From Haliea sp. (GTDB lineage Bacteria > Pseudomonadota > Gammaproteobacteria > Pseudomonadales > Halieaceae): a stretch of 64,000 nt of DNA. How positions within the stretch are numbered: the first letter of the stretch is position 1; every line of letters begins with the position of its first letter. The stretch spans positions 1-64,000 of the forward strand of contig JADJAL010000005.1 of NCBI GenBank assembly GCA_016704305.1, written 5' to 3'. Positions 43,559-52,145 of the stretch are shown here, piece after piece. The notes below the pieces were generated by a model. It saw only the letters and a program-made list of their open reading frames with translations. It searched no databases and had not been told where the DNA came from. The position numbers and the translations under genes are program-made.

Positions 43559-44749
43559 ATGACAATTGAAAGTACCTCCCCCGGTGATCAGGAAGAGCTG
43601 CGTGAGTATCGTCCTCTGCTCGATGAAGTACAGGCATTAATCGAAGCAGGTGATTACGAAGCGGGCATCAGCAGGTTGCAGAAAGTCGCGCGGTCCAGCG
43701 GTAGCGAAGCACTGATGCGTCACTTGATCGAGTTGCGGGTCGCAGCTTTCCCAAAAATGGCAGAGCAAGTCACGCCTGAGCCGATGTTTGAGGCGAACAG
43801 TTTGCTCGGAAATGCCGCAGCGGTGCATGACCGCTTGAATGAAGACGGATACCTGTTCTTCCGGAATATAGTACCAGCGGATATTTTGACGGCATTGCGA
43901 GACCAGATAACACAGATACTTGCCGAGGAGGGCTGGATAGAAGGGGGTGCGCAGCGGATGCTGGCCAAGGCGATTGTTCGCCCGCTTAGGGAAGGGCAGC
44001 CCAGGTTTTTCAAGGCACATGATCGCATCATAAAGCTTGAGGCCCTGCACAGCCTTGCGCATGAAACCAACTTAATGACCGTTCTGCGTCAGGCGCTTGG
44101 TGAGACAGTGTTCCCTCACCCTCTCAGCATCGTCAGGCTCATTTTTCCGGATAGTCCCGAGCTGGCCACGCCGCCTCACCAGGATTTCCCGAACAATCAG
44201 GGAACCCCAAACCTCACTGCAGCGTGGATACCGCTGGGGGATTGCGCAATCCAGGACGGCTCCCTGGCGATCATGGAGGGTTCGCACAAGTACGGCGTTC
44301 TCCCACTGAAGTTCCACCTCGGCGCCGGTAATCGCCGCGCAATCCTCAGTGAGGATGTGTTGGCGTGTCGTTGGGTCGGAGCAGATTTCAAAGCGGGAGA
44401 TGTCGTGCTATTTACTGCTCTGACAGTGCACAAGGCCATGGAGAACTTCAACCTGGAGCGCATGCGGCTTTCGGTGGACTTCCGCTACCAGTTGGAGGGC
44501 GAGGCGCTCACCGCAGGCTGCCTGCAGCCGCACTTTAACCGCGTTAGCTGGGAAGACATTTACCGCGGCTGGACGTCAGATAAGCTCAAGTACTACTGGC
44601 GCACCAGGAAGTTTGAAGAGGTGCCCTGGGATTCCACATTGCACGAATTGCCTGAGGGGCATGTCGATGAAGCTTACGAGCAACAACTCGCCTACAACAT
44701 TGCCTTGACGCGCAGGAAGCAGGGGCGTGCTTCCGTTGATCAAAGCTGA
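43559..44749 (+). CDS. Phytanoyl-CoA-dioxygenase family protein 2 with the same N-terminal module
   Basis: The protein has 396 residues from ATG 43559; a GTG two codons earlier is possible. The oxygenase core has HQD in TPPHQDFPNNQG near residue 200 as HxD, and a distal His in LTVHKAMENFNLERMRLSVD near residue 288 with a following Arg for 2-oxoglutarate. The N-terminal residues about 20-65 (LIEAGDYEAGISRLQKVA and LIELRVAAFPKM) match those of the previous gene product at the same place, suggesting a duplicated or exchanged module. The C-terminal part WEDIYRGWTSDKLKYYW is unlike protein 1, so the two are distant homologues. Confidence 0.83.
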   Translation: MTIESTSPGDQEELREYRPLLDEVQALIEAGDYEAGISRLQKVARSSGSEALMRHLIELRVAAFPKMAEQVTPEPMFEANSLLGNAAAVHDRLNEDGYLFFRNIVPADILTALRDQITQILAEEGWIEGGAQRMLAKAIVRPLREGQPRFFKAHDRIIKLEALHSLAHETNLMTVLRQALGETVFPHPLSIVRLIFPDSPELATPPHQDFPNNQGTPNLTAAWIPLGDCAIQDGSLAIMEGSHKYGVLPLKFHLGAGNRRAILSEDVLACRWVGADFKAGDVVLFTALTVHKAMENFNLERMRLSVDFRYQLEGEALTAGCLQPHFNRVSWEDIYRGWTSDKLKYYWRTRKFEEVPWDSTLHELPEGHVDEAYEQQLAYNIALTRRKQGRASVDQS

Positions 44750-44816
44750 GGAAGTGCTCGACCAGGTTATACCTGCAGAACATTCATCCCCGCATACAAA
44801 GGGTTTGAACGTCTCG

Positions 44817-45827
44817 TTACCAGGCCAGGGGTATTTGATTCTTGGGGAAACTCGAAGCGCCGAAAAACCAGGTTTCCACTGCATAGCGCAATTTGGTGAA
44901 GTCGGTTCGGTATTGAGTTCTGTGCAGGTAGAAATGATCGAAGAAAAAGGCATCGCCGGCATTGAATTGCGGCATCAGTGGCCGGATTTCTGCAAATTCT
45001 CCATTCACCAGTGAATCGCTTACCGACCAATTGAACTGGGCACCCTCAGCCGACACGATCTCGTAGAGTCGCTGCGGCACGACATCCAATCCGGGGGCAC
45101 CGGTGGCGGCGCCGCATGCGTTCAGGGGAATCCACATATTCAGGCTGTTCAGATTGGTCCCCATAAAAGCGCCATCCTGATGCCAGCCGGCTTCGGATAC
45201 CGGCAGTATGGAGCGCCGCAAAACCCATTTTTTTACTGAGAGACAAGGCGGTTCTCCCAGATACTCTGTCATCAACTGCTTCAGTCCGTGTGCCTCGTAG
45301 AGCTGCAGCAGTGCTTCGGCGACACTGGGTGCTTCGACACACATGGCCGAGCCTGAGGCGCAATGAAAATTCCTGGTGTTGGCGAGCTCCCTGTCCTTCC
45401 TCGGCATGATGGATGAGAGATTGTCGGGCGGGTTGTAGTAGGTATTTGCAGGATTCGGTGTCTTTGAATCCGCGCATGCGTCAACCACACGATCAGTCGC
45501 ATGAATCAACGTGTCTACCGATGACTGGGGAAACATGGCGCGCACGAGAAGCGCACCGTGCTCAGCAATGGCAGTGCGCAGGCGGTCCACATTCAGTTCC
45601 GCTGCGGTGATCTCCGGTACACAGTAACGCTCTGGTGTCCTTCCTTCCTGCTTCTGTATGACAAGATGGGGGGAATCGGTTGGTTCCCGGGTTCGATAGG
45701 CTTCGATGCGATCACCCATGCACCTGCTGTCAGCCGCGATATTACGAGATTCGAGGATGTCTGTAGTGAGTTCAAAAGCGCTCATAATCGATGTCGTCAG
45801 CGAAAAACCCTTAGAAGTGTAAGCCAT
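44817..45827 (-). CDS. Phytanoyl-CoA-dioxygenase family protein 3
   Basis: The Fe(II)/2-oxoglutarate oxygenase has HxD in EAGWHQDGAFMGTN and a distal His-Arg in FFDHFYLHRTQYR close to the end. It is clearly closer to protein 1 than to protein 2 (shared WHQDG, LNMWIPLNACGAATGAPGLD versus LWIALTDCGGDADAPGLE, ETWFFG near the C-terminus). The start is uncertain: ATG 45827 (MAYTSKGFS) or ATG 45785 (MSAFELTTD), neither with a strong ribosome-binding site; the open frame begins still further upstream. It converges with protein 2 (67-bp gap) and is divergent from bepA. Confidence 0.8.
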   Translation of the reverse strand: MAYTSKGFSLTTSIMSAFELTTDILESRNIAADSRCMGDRIEAYRTREPTDSPHLVIQKQEGRTPERYCVPEITAAELNVDRLRTAIAEHGALLVRAMFPQSSVDTLIHATDRVVDACADSKTPNPANTYYNPPDNLSSIMPRKDRELANTRNFHCASGSAMCVEAPSVAEALLQLYEAHGLKQLMTEYLGEPPCLSVKKWVLRRSILPVSEAGWHQDGAFMGTNLNSLNMWIPLNACGAATGAPGLDVVPQRLYEIVSAEGAQFNWSVSDSLVNGEFAEIRPLMPQFNAGDAFFFDHFYLHRTQYRTDFTKLRYAVETWFFGASSFPKNQIPLAW

Positions 45828-45977
45828 ATTATTTGCTTCGTCGATCTTCGAAAAAGGGGATCGCGTAACTTTGCAGGGCAGTTCAAAAATGCAGGGTGGA
45901 GTTACTTTATGTATTGCGCTGGCCTGCCTGGAGTACAATGCGGTTTAACCTAAACGGTAGAGTGGCGATAGCATTTT

Positions 45978-47463
45978 GTGCGTGTTGTGTTTGATCTTTC
46001 GGGGCTGACAAAGTCTGTGCGCCGTGCCGCAACGGCAATTGCGTTGTCCTGCATCCTTGCCATGCAAGCGTATGCTGCCACTGACGAACTCAAGTTGCCG
46101 AATCTTGGCGAATCCAGCACCAGCATGTTTTCCTCGCAGTTCGAGTACCAACTGGGCCGTGCGTGGCTGCGCGAGTTTCGTAGCCAGGTCCCCACCGTGG
46201 ATGACCCACTTTTATTCGATTATCTGGAAAACCTGATTTACAAGCTGGCCGCGCACAGCAAATTGGAAGACCGGCGCCTGGATCTGGTGATTGTCGACAA
46301 CCCAACCCTCAATGCGTTCGCCGTGCCTGGCGGTGTGATCGGCATCCACAATGGACTGCTTTTGTGGGCGCAAACCGAGGACGAGCTGGCCACGGTGTTG
46401 GCGCACGAAATTGCGCACCTCAGCCAGCGCCATTTTTCGCGCGGGGTGGAATTCCAGCAAAAACTCCAACCCGTCACACTTGCGGCGATGCTCGCCAGTT
46501 TTGTGTTGATGGCGACCACCGGCGGCGATGTGGGCATGGCTGCGCTGTCGGCTACCCAAGCTGCGGCACAGGACTCCGCGTTGCAGTACAGCCGTGGAAA
46601 TGAACAGGAGGCGGATCGAATAGGCATGCAGACTATCGTTGATGCGGATATGGATCCGTACGCTGCGCCGGCGATGTTTGAGCGCATGTTGCAAGCAACG
46701 CGCTATTCGAATAATGAGCAGATACCCGAGTTCCTGCGTTCCCACCCATTGTCAGAAAATCGTATTGCGGACACGCGCAACCGCGCCAGGAAGTATCCGA
46801 AGAAGGTTCGCGAATCGGACCTTGAATACCAGTTGATGCGCGCCCGCGTGATTACGGAATTGGCCGCATCGCCAGCGCAGGCGGTAGAGCGATTCCGCGG
46901 GGAACTGGAAGGCGCATCGACGTCACCGGAAGCGGCGACCTATGGTCTGGTGCTGGCGCTCACCGCGGCAGGCCGCGCGGATGAAGCCGGCCTCGAACTC
47001 GATTCGATCTGGTCAAAAAACCCGGAGCGGCTCGAGTATATTATTGCCGATGCCGAGATTGAGATGGTGTGCAATCGGAGCGCTGAAGCTGCCAATAAGT
47101 TGCGTCGACGGCTGGACGTCTCTCCGGGCAATCATCCCCTGACGATGGCGTATGCCACGGCCCTGATGAAAAACCAGCAGCCTCATATCGCCGAGGAAGT
47201 GCTGGTTGCGCAGAGCAAGCGTCGACCTAATGATCCCGGCCTGTGGTACCTGCTGGCAGAAGTGCCAGGGCCTGGCTGGGGATATTCTGGGGCTACATCA
47301 GTCTCGTGCCGAATACTTCATCCTGAATGGCGATCTGGAGCAGGCGCGAAAGCAGCTCACCTATGCCCTCAAGCTGACGGGTAGTGACTTCCATGCATCG
47401 TCCAGAATCAACCAGCGCCTGGCAGACGTCGCCAGAATGCAGGAGCAATTGGAAGAATTCTGA
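45978..47463 (+). pseudogene. bepA: BepA-like M48 metalloprotease with TPR region, frameshifted
   Basis: The product is a periplasmic outer-membrane-assembly protease/chaperone of about 494 residues. It has a signal peptide (AATAIALSCILAMQAYA), the zinc site VLAHEIAHLSQRH near residue 147, NEQEADRIGMQ near residue 210 as the third ligand region, and a C-terminal TPR domain. The frame is lost after GLWYLLAEV near residue 430, at CC 47265-47266. Removing one C gives EVQGLAGDILGLHQSRAEYF and continues to TGA at 47463. The start codon is GTG 45978 (MRVVFDLSG). BepA degrades or matures LptD and other beta-barrel proteins, so its loss would be costly, which favours a sequence error. Confidence 0.85.
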
Positions 47464-47496
47464 CCTGTGCCGTAGAGCCCATCAGCAGTGAAAATA

Positions 47497-48568
47497 TCAG
47501 GCGTTGCCTTTCACCTTCACCTGCAGTTCGCGCGCGAAGTCCAACATGCGGCGCAGCGGTACCATCGCGCGTTCACCGATGGCGGGATCAACGAAAATCT
47601 CATTGTCAGCGCGCGAAAACACCTGCGCCAGGGTCTCGAGATCGTTCATGGCCATCCACGGACAGTGCGCACAACTGCGGCAGGCGGCGCCATTCCCGGC
47701 CGTGGGCGCAATGATGAATTCCTTGTCCGGCGCCTGCTGCTGCAGCTTGTAGAAGATGCCCTGATCCGTCGCGACGATGAAACGCGGGTTGTCCATCTCC
47801 GTGGCGGCCCGGATTATCTGCGTGGTTGAGCCCACCCGATCAGCCAGTTCAAGCACGGCTGTCGGTGATTCCGGGTGCACCAACACGGCGGCGTCCGGAT
47901 AAACGCGCTTCAGGTCGGCGATGCCGCGCCTTGAACTCCTCGTGCACTATGCATGCCCCGTCCCACATCAGGATGTCCGCACCGGTCTGGTTACGCACGT
48001 AATTGCCCAAATGCTGGTCGGGTGCCCAGATGATTTTCTTGCCCTCGTCGGCCAGGTGCTCGGCAACATCCAGCGCGATACTGGATGTTACCACCCAGTC
48101 GGCCCGGGCTTTCACTGCGGCCGAGGTATTGGCATAGACGACTACTGTGCGATCAGGATGCTGATCGCAAAACGCGGAAAACTCTTCGATGGGGCATCCC
48201 AGGTCAAGCGAGCACGTTGCTTCCAGCGTGGGCATCAACACCCGTTTGTCTGGCGTGAGAATTTTGGCGGTCTCACCCATGAATTTTACGCCCGCCACGA
48301 TCAGCGTAGTGGCAGGGTGGTCGCGACCAAAGCGTGCCATTTCCAGTGAGTCCGAGACACAGCCACCCGTTTCCTCCGCCAATGCCTGGATAGCCGGCGA
48401 GGTGTAGTAGTGCGCCACGATGACCGCATTTTCCCGCTCCAGTGTTGCTTTGATCTGGTCCTTCAGCGCCCGCTCCTGCTGGGGGCTCAGTTTCTTCTGC
48501 TCAGCATGATCCAGGTGATATTGCACCTGCTCGCGGATGGTTTCGAGTTTGTCGGATGCTAGACTCAT
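47497..48568 (-). pseudogene. nadA: Quinolinate synthase NadA, frameshifted
   Basis: NadA condenses iminoaspartate and dihydroxyacetone phosphate to quinolinate in NAD biosynthesis, using a [4Fe-4S] cluster. The three cluster cysteines are visible: ATCSLDLGCP, DGACIVHEEF and ACRSCAHCPWM. The first frame (ATG 48568, MSLASDKLETIREQ) is lost after VHEEFKAR; the second provides IADLKRVYPDAAVLVHPESP to VKVKGNA. They meet near 47930 at GGCGCGGCATC on the coding strand, one base too many or two too few. The whole would be about 356 residues, which is normal. The enzyme is normally essential without NAD salvage, so the break is suspicious. Confidence 0.9.
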
Positions 48569-48683
48569 ACACAGTTGAAACGTGGAAAAACGGGGCGTGA
48601 GTTTACCACAGTTTGGGTGCGCGTTGATTCCAGCTTGCTCTCCCGTTTACCCTTTACCCGGCCAAAACTGCAGAGAAATAACC

Positions 48684-49181
48684 ATGGTTGAATACGATTA
48701 CGTCAGGACCCGCCGCGCCGATGTCCAGCCCATCAAGGACAACCAGGTGCCAGTTGTCCGCTTCTTCATGCGCTGGGCTACCAGGCTGAATGTGGCGGTG
48801 TTCAGGGCCAGCAAGGGCCGCCTGATGAATAAATTCATCGGTGGCTACCCCGTCTGTATCGTTACCACGACCGGCGCCAAATCCGGAAAAATACGCCGTA
48901 TCGCACTGATTCACCTGCCACACGGTGACAATAAACTGCTGGTTGCTTAACAGGGCGGTATGAACAGGAATCCGGTGTGGTACTACAACATCGTGGCGCA
49001 CCCGGACATACTGATCATGGTCGATGGCGAGGAGAAGGCCTATCGGGCCCGCCGGGTCAGTGATGAAGAGAAGCGCGACCTGTGGCCACATCTGCTGTCG
49101 ATGTACCCGGATTTCGACGAGTATCAGGCCCGCACGGACCGCAATATTCCGGTGTTCAGTTGCCAGCCCCTGGCGGGCTGA
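48684..49181 (+). pseudogene. DUF385 / deazaflavin-dependent nitroreductase family protein with in-frame TAA
   Basis: The 165-codon frame begins ATG 48684 (MVEYDYVRTRRADVQPIKDN) and is interrupted only by TAA at 48948-48950 between LLVA and QGGMNRNPVWYYNI. Both sides are in the same frame. Homologues have LLVASQGG at this point, so TCA to TAA (one base) is the likely change. The family fold, a split barrel, binds F420 or flavin-like cofactors in actinobacteria; in this host the cofactor is uncertain. VTTTGAKSGKIRRIALIHL and WYYNIVAHPDI are the family motifs. It ends directly at the stop of the convergent crotonase gene. Confidence 0.8.
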
Positions 49182-49993
49182 TCAATCTTTCAGCCAGTCC
49201 GGCCAATCGCTGTTGATGCTGGCACTCCATTGCGGCGTGCGGCGCTCCATGTAGGCCGTGCCGCCCTCCACCGCGTCGGGGGTGGACATGGTGTGGTTCA
49301 GCGCCCGGCTCTCCGCATCGGCCAGTTCACCGAGGCTCATGGACAGGCCACGCCACAGCAGATGCTTGTGCAGGCCCACCGGTAAGGGGGCACAGTGGGT
49401 GCTGATATCCCGCGCAATCTCCAGCGCCGTCGCCAGCACCTCAGCGGCGGGGACACAGCGACCTGCCAGGCCCCACGCGCGGGCTTCCTGGCCGGAGAGG
49501 CGTGGCGCACGCACCAACAGCTCAAAGGCCCGCTCAAATCCCACCAGCCGTGGCAGCACATACTCGATAGCAAAATCTGCCACGACACCGCGACGTGACT
49601 GCAGGAAGCCGTATTTTCCCTCGTTGGCAAAGATGCGCATGTCCGCCTGCATGGCCAGACCGAGACCGGCGCCCACCGCATGCCCGTTACACGCCGCTAT
49701 CACCGGTTTGCGCACTTCCCAGGCCTGCATGCTCAGGGGACAGGAATTGACACTGTTGCTCTGCCTCGCTCCGTCAAATGTCTTGCCACCCCACTCATAT
49801 CCGCACCCGCGCAGAAGGCAGTGCCGGCGCCGGTCACGACCACTACCCGGATATCATCGTCTTCATCGCAACGTTGGTAGGCGCTCCCCAGGCCCTCGAT
49901 AATGGCGTCGGACAGGCTGTTATAGGCGTCGGGACGATTGAGGGTGATAATTGCGACGCCGTCGACAATGTCAAACTTGAGTTGTTCGTTCAT
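49182..49993 (-). pseudogene. Enoyl-CoA hydratase/isomerase family protein, frameshifted
   Basis: Two frames make up a crotonase of about 270 residues. Frame one (ATG 49993, MNEQLKFDIVDGVAIITLNR) contains VVVTGAGTAFCAGADMSG, the first oxyanion-hole segment, and ends after SIPVP. The second frame starts PLSMQAWEVRKPVIAACNGH, with AVGAGLGLAMQADMRI as the second oxyanion segment. They meet at a run of C near 49738-49741; five C instead of four would restore GTCCCCCTGAGC. The reaction is hydration or isomerisation of an enoyl-CoA; the substrate is not evident. Confidence 0.82.
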
Positions 49994-50325
49994 AAACCAG
50001 GGTTCCCGCTTCGTGCCGTAGGATGGTCGAATTCATCGCTCCGACATTCGTATCAATGTCCAGTTGTCGATAACGCTCCCCGGCAATCAGTGCCCAGCAG
50101 CGGTTACCAACACCTGTTTAACGCTGTGATGCACTGCGCCAAGGAAAAATTAGCTTTTGGTATTTTTAAATAAACAATTACTAGAATATCATTTAGTAAT
50201 CCAGTATAACTTTATGTTATATAAAGAATAAGAGCTTCCTTGCGCATGTGCTAAGAAGTTTCAGCCTTACTGAAAAATGTATCGCACAGTCAGTATAAAT
50301 TCGGTTCAGTAGCCAGGATTCAAGC
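49994..50325. other. Intergenic region with AT-rich inverted repeats
   Basis: The 332-bp spacer lies between the leftward crotonase and the rightward c-di-GMP gene. Bases about 50155-50235 are AT-rich and contain ATTACT/AGTAAT (50177-50182, 50195-50200) and a hairpin TATAAC-TTTAT-GTTATA (50205-50221). These could be part of a promoter or operator of the c-di-GMP operon. No gene is seen. Confidence 0.35.
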
Positions 50326-52032
50326 GTGGAACAGCACACAGTACTGATTATTTCCGAGAAAAAGACTGACCACCTCATTATTTCCGCGTCGCTCGAACGG
50401 GCGCGGCCTGCCAGATTTCACCTCGCATCCTCAGAATCCATGGAGAGGCCACTGGAAGCGCTGCTGGACCCCATGATTGATGCCGTCATTATGGCTTACG
50501 GCCCCGAGACGGAGTACTTACTGCGTCTGGCGAGCAAGAACCAGGCAGCAGCCCCGCTCATTCTGCTGCTGGACGAGGCCGACCATGCAACGGTCGAGCA
50601 ACTGCGGGAACTGGGTGCCCAGGATTACCTGATACGTGGGCAATTGCAGGATGCACTGGTGCACCGGATCCTTGACTACAGCATCCAGCTGAAACAGGCC
50701 AGAGAGCAAATTCGGCAGCTGTCCAATCGCGATACGTTGACGGGCGCGCTCAACCGCGTCGGTTTTCGCGCCCATCTGGAACGCGCCATGGGTCGCTCGG
50801 AACGCTACGGTTTTAAAACGGCGCTGTTGTATATCAACATTGACCAGTTCGCGAATATCAATGATCACTACGGCGAAGCGGACGGCGACGTGATGATCAA
50901 GTCGATATCGCGACGACTGATCAACAAGCTGCGCAGTACGGACAGCATCGCGCGCCTGGGTGGCGATGAATTTGCAGTCGTACTTGAAGATGTCAGCTCT
51001 GCCGCCGATGTGGAACTCATCGCCGAGAAAATGCTCAAGTCGATCTCCGCCCCTATGATACTCAGCGAACAGCAGGTGGCGGTGGAAGCCAGCATCGGCG
51101 CGGCAATGTACCCGGAAGATGCGGCGGAGTTTTCGGAATTGGTCGAGCTTGCCCGCAGCGCCATGCAACAAGCCAAGAGCGTGGAAGGCGGGCGGTTCAT
51201 TCGTTACTCGGAACGACTGACGTTCGATATCTCGGGGAACAGTTCTCTGGCTGCCGAGCTGCGCACGGCCGCGCGCAAGAACCAATTTGAACTGCATTAC
51301 CAGCCGCGAATAGACCTTGCGACGGGGCATCTGGTAGGTCTTGAGGCACTGCTGCGCTGGAATCACCCGGAGCGCGGCCTGGTGGCGCCGGGTGAGTTTC
51401 TCGCGGCCTGTGAAGATATGGGGCTGATGAAAACCATCGGGTATCAGGTGATCCAACACGCCTGCAGCGCCCAGGTGTGGTTGAAGGAACAGAAGTTGCA
51501 GAACGTGGATGTCGCGGTGAACATCTCCTTTTCCCAGATACAAGATGACCGATTCGTGGATATCGTCAAGGACATCATCTCTCGCACGGGTGCGAATCCC
51601 GCGCGCATCGAGTTCGAGCTCACCGAATCGACGATCCTCAAAAGTCCCGGTGGCATCAAGGCGCGCATGGACGAACTGCGGGAGCTGGGTATTTCCTTCT
51701 CGTTAGATGATTTTGGTACAGGGTTTTCGCAACTGTCGCACCTCACAGAGTTACCTATTTCTGCCCTAAAAATTGATGCGTGTTTCGTGCGCGATCTGCC
51801 ACACAACAGGCATCAGGAAGCGATTTGTACGATGATTATCGAGATGGGTCGTCGTCTGGGAATGCTGGTCGTCGCCGAAGGGGCGGAAACCTATGAACAG
51901 ATTGAATTCCTGCGCGACCACCACTGCCAACAGGTTCAGGGATTCTATTACAGCCCCGCAATTCCGCTGCAAAATCTACTGCGTTTTGTGCAGGAACAGG
52001 GCCAGAAGCGGCGCAATCAATTGCTATCCTGA
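50326..52032 (+). CDS. GGDEF-EAL protein with pseudo-receiver domain
   Basis: The 568-residue cytoplasmic protein controls c-di-GMP. Residues about 1-115 have the fold of a receiver domain (VLIISEKKTDHLIISASLER, then LGAQDYLIRGQL), but the phosphoacceptor position reads DAVIMAYGPE, so no Asp is available. GGDEF follows with ARLGGDEFAVVLED near residue 210 and an RxxD inhibitory site (RSTD) five residues before it. The EAL domain has LEALLRWNHP near residue 340, ELTESTI and SLDDFGTGFSQL, so phosphodiesterase residues are present. Both activities could be retained. GTG 50326 is the initiator. It is followed by a second c-di-GMP gene 113 bp downstream. Confidence 0.92.
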   Translation: MEQHTVLIISEKKTDHLIISASLERARPARFHLASSESMERPLEALLDPMIDAVIMAYGPETEYLLRLASKNQAAAPLILLLDEADHATVEQLRELGAQDYLIRGQLQDALVHRILDYSIQLKQAREQIRQLSNRDTLTGALNRVGFRAHLERAMGRSERYGFKTALLYINIDQFANINDHYGEADGDVMIKSISRRLINKLRSTDSIARLGGDEFAVVLEDVSSAADVELIAEKMLKSISAPMILSEQQVAVEASIGAAMYPEDAAEFSELVELARSAMQQAKSVEGGRFIRYSERLTFDISGNSSLAAELRTAARKNQFELHYQPRIDLATGHLVGLEALLRWNHPERGLVAPGEFLAACEDMGLMKTIGYQVIQHACSAQVWLKEQKLQNVDVAVNISFSQIQDDRFVDIVKDIISRTGANPARIEFELTESTILKSPGGIKARMDELRELGISFSLDDFGTGFSQLSHLTELPISALKIDACFVRDLPHNRHQEAICTMIIEMGRRLGMLVVAEGAETYEQIEFLRDHHCQQVQGFYYSPAIPLQNLLRFVQEQGQKRRNQLLS

Positions 52033-52145
52033 TGCGCGCTGGACAGGCTGGTTTGCGATCGGTAAGGCGCGGGACTTTGACCAGCCATTTTTACTCGATA
52101 ACGTAGTCCGCCAAATCTATTCGTACTAGTCGCGAGCGCACAGTA

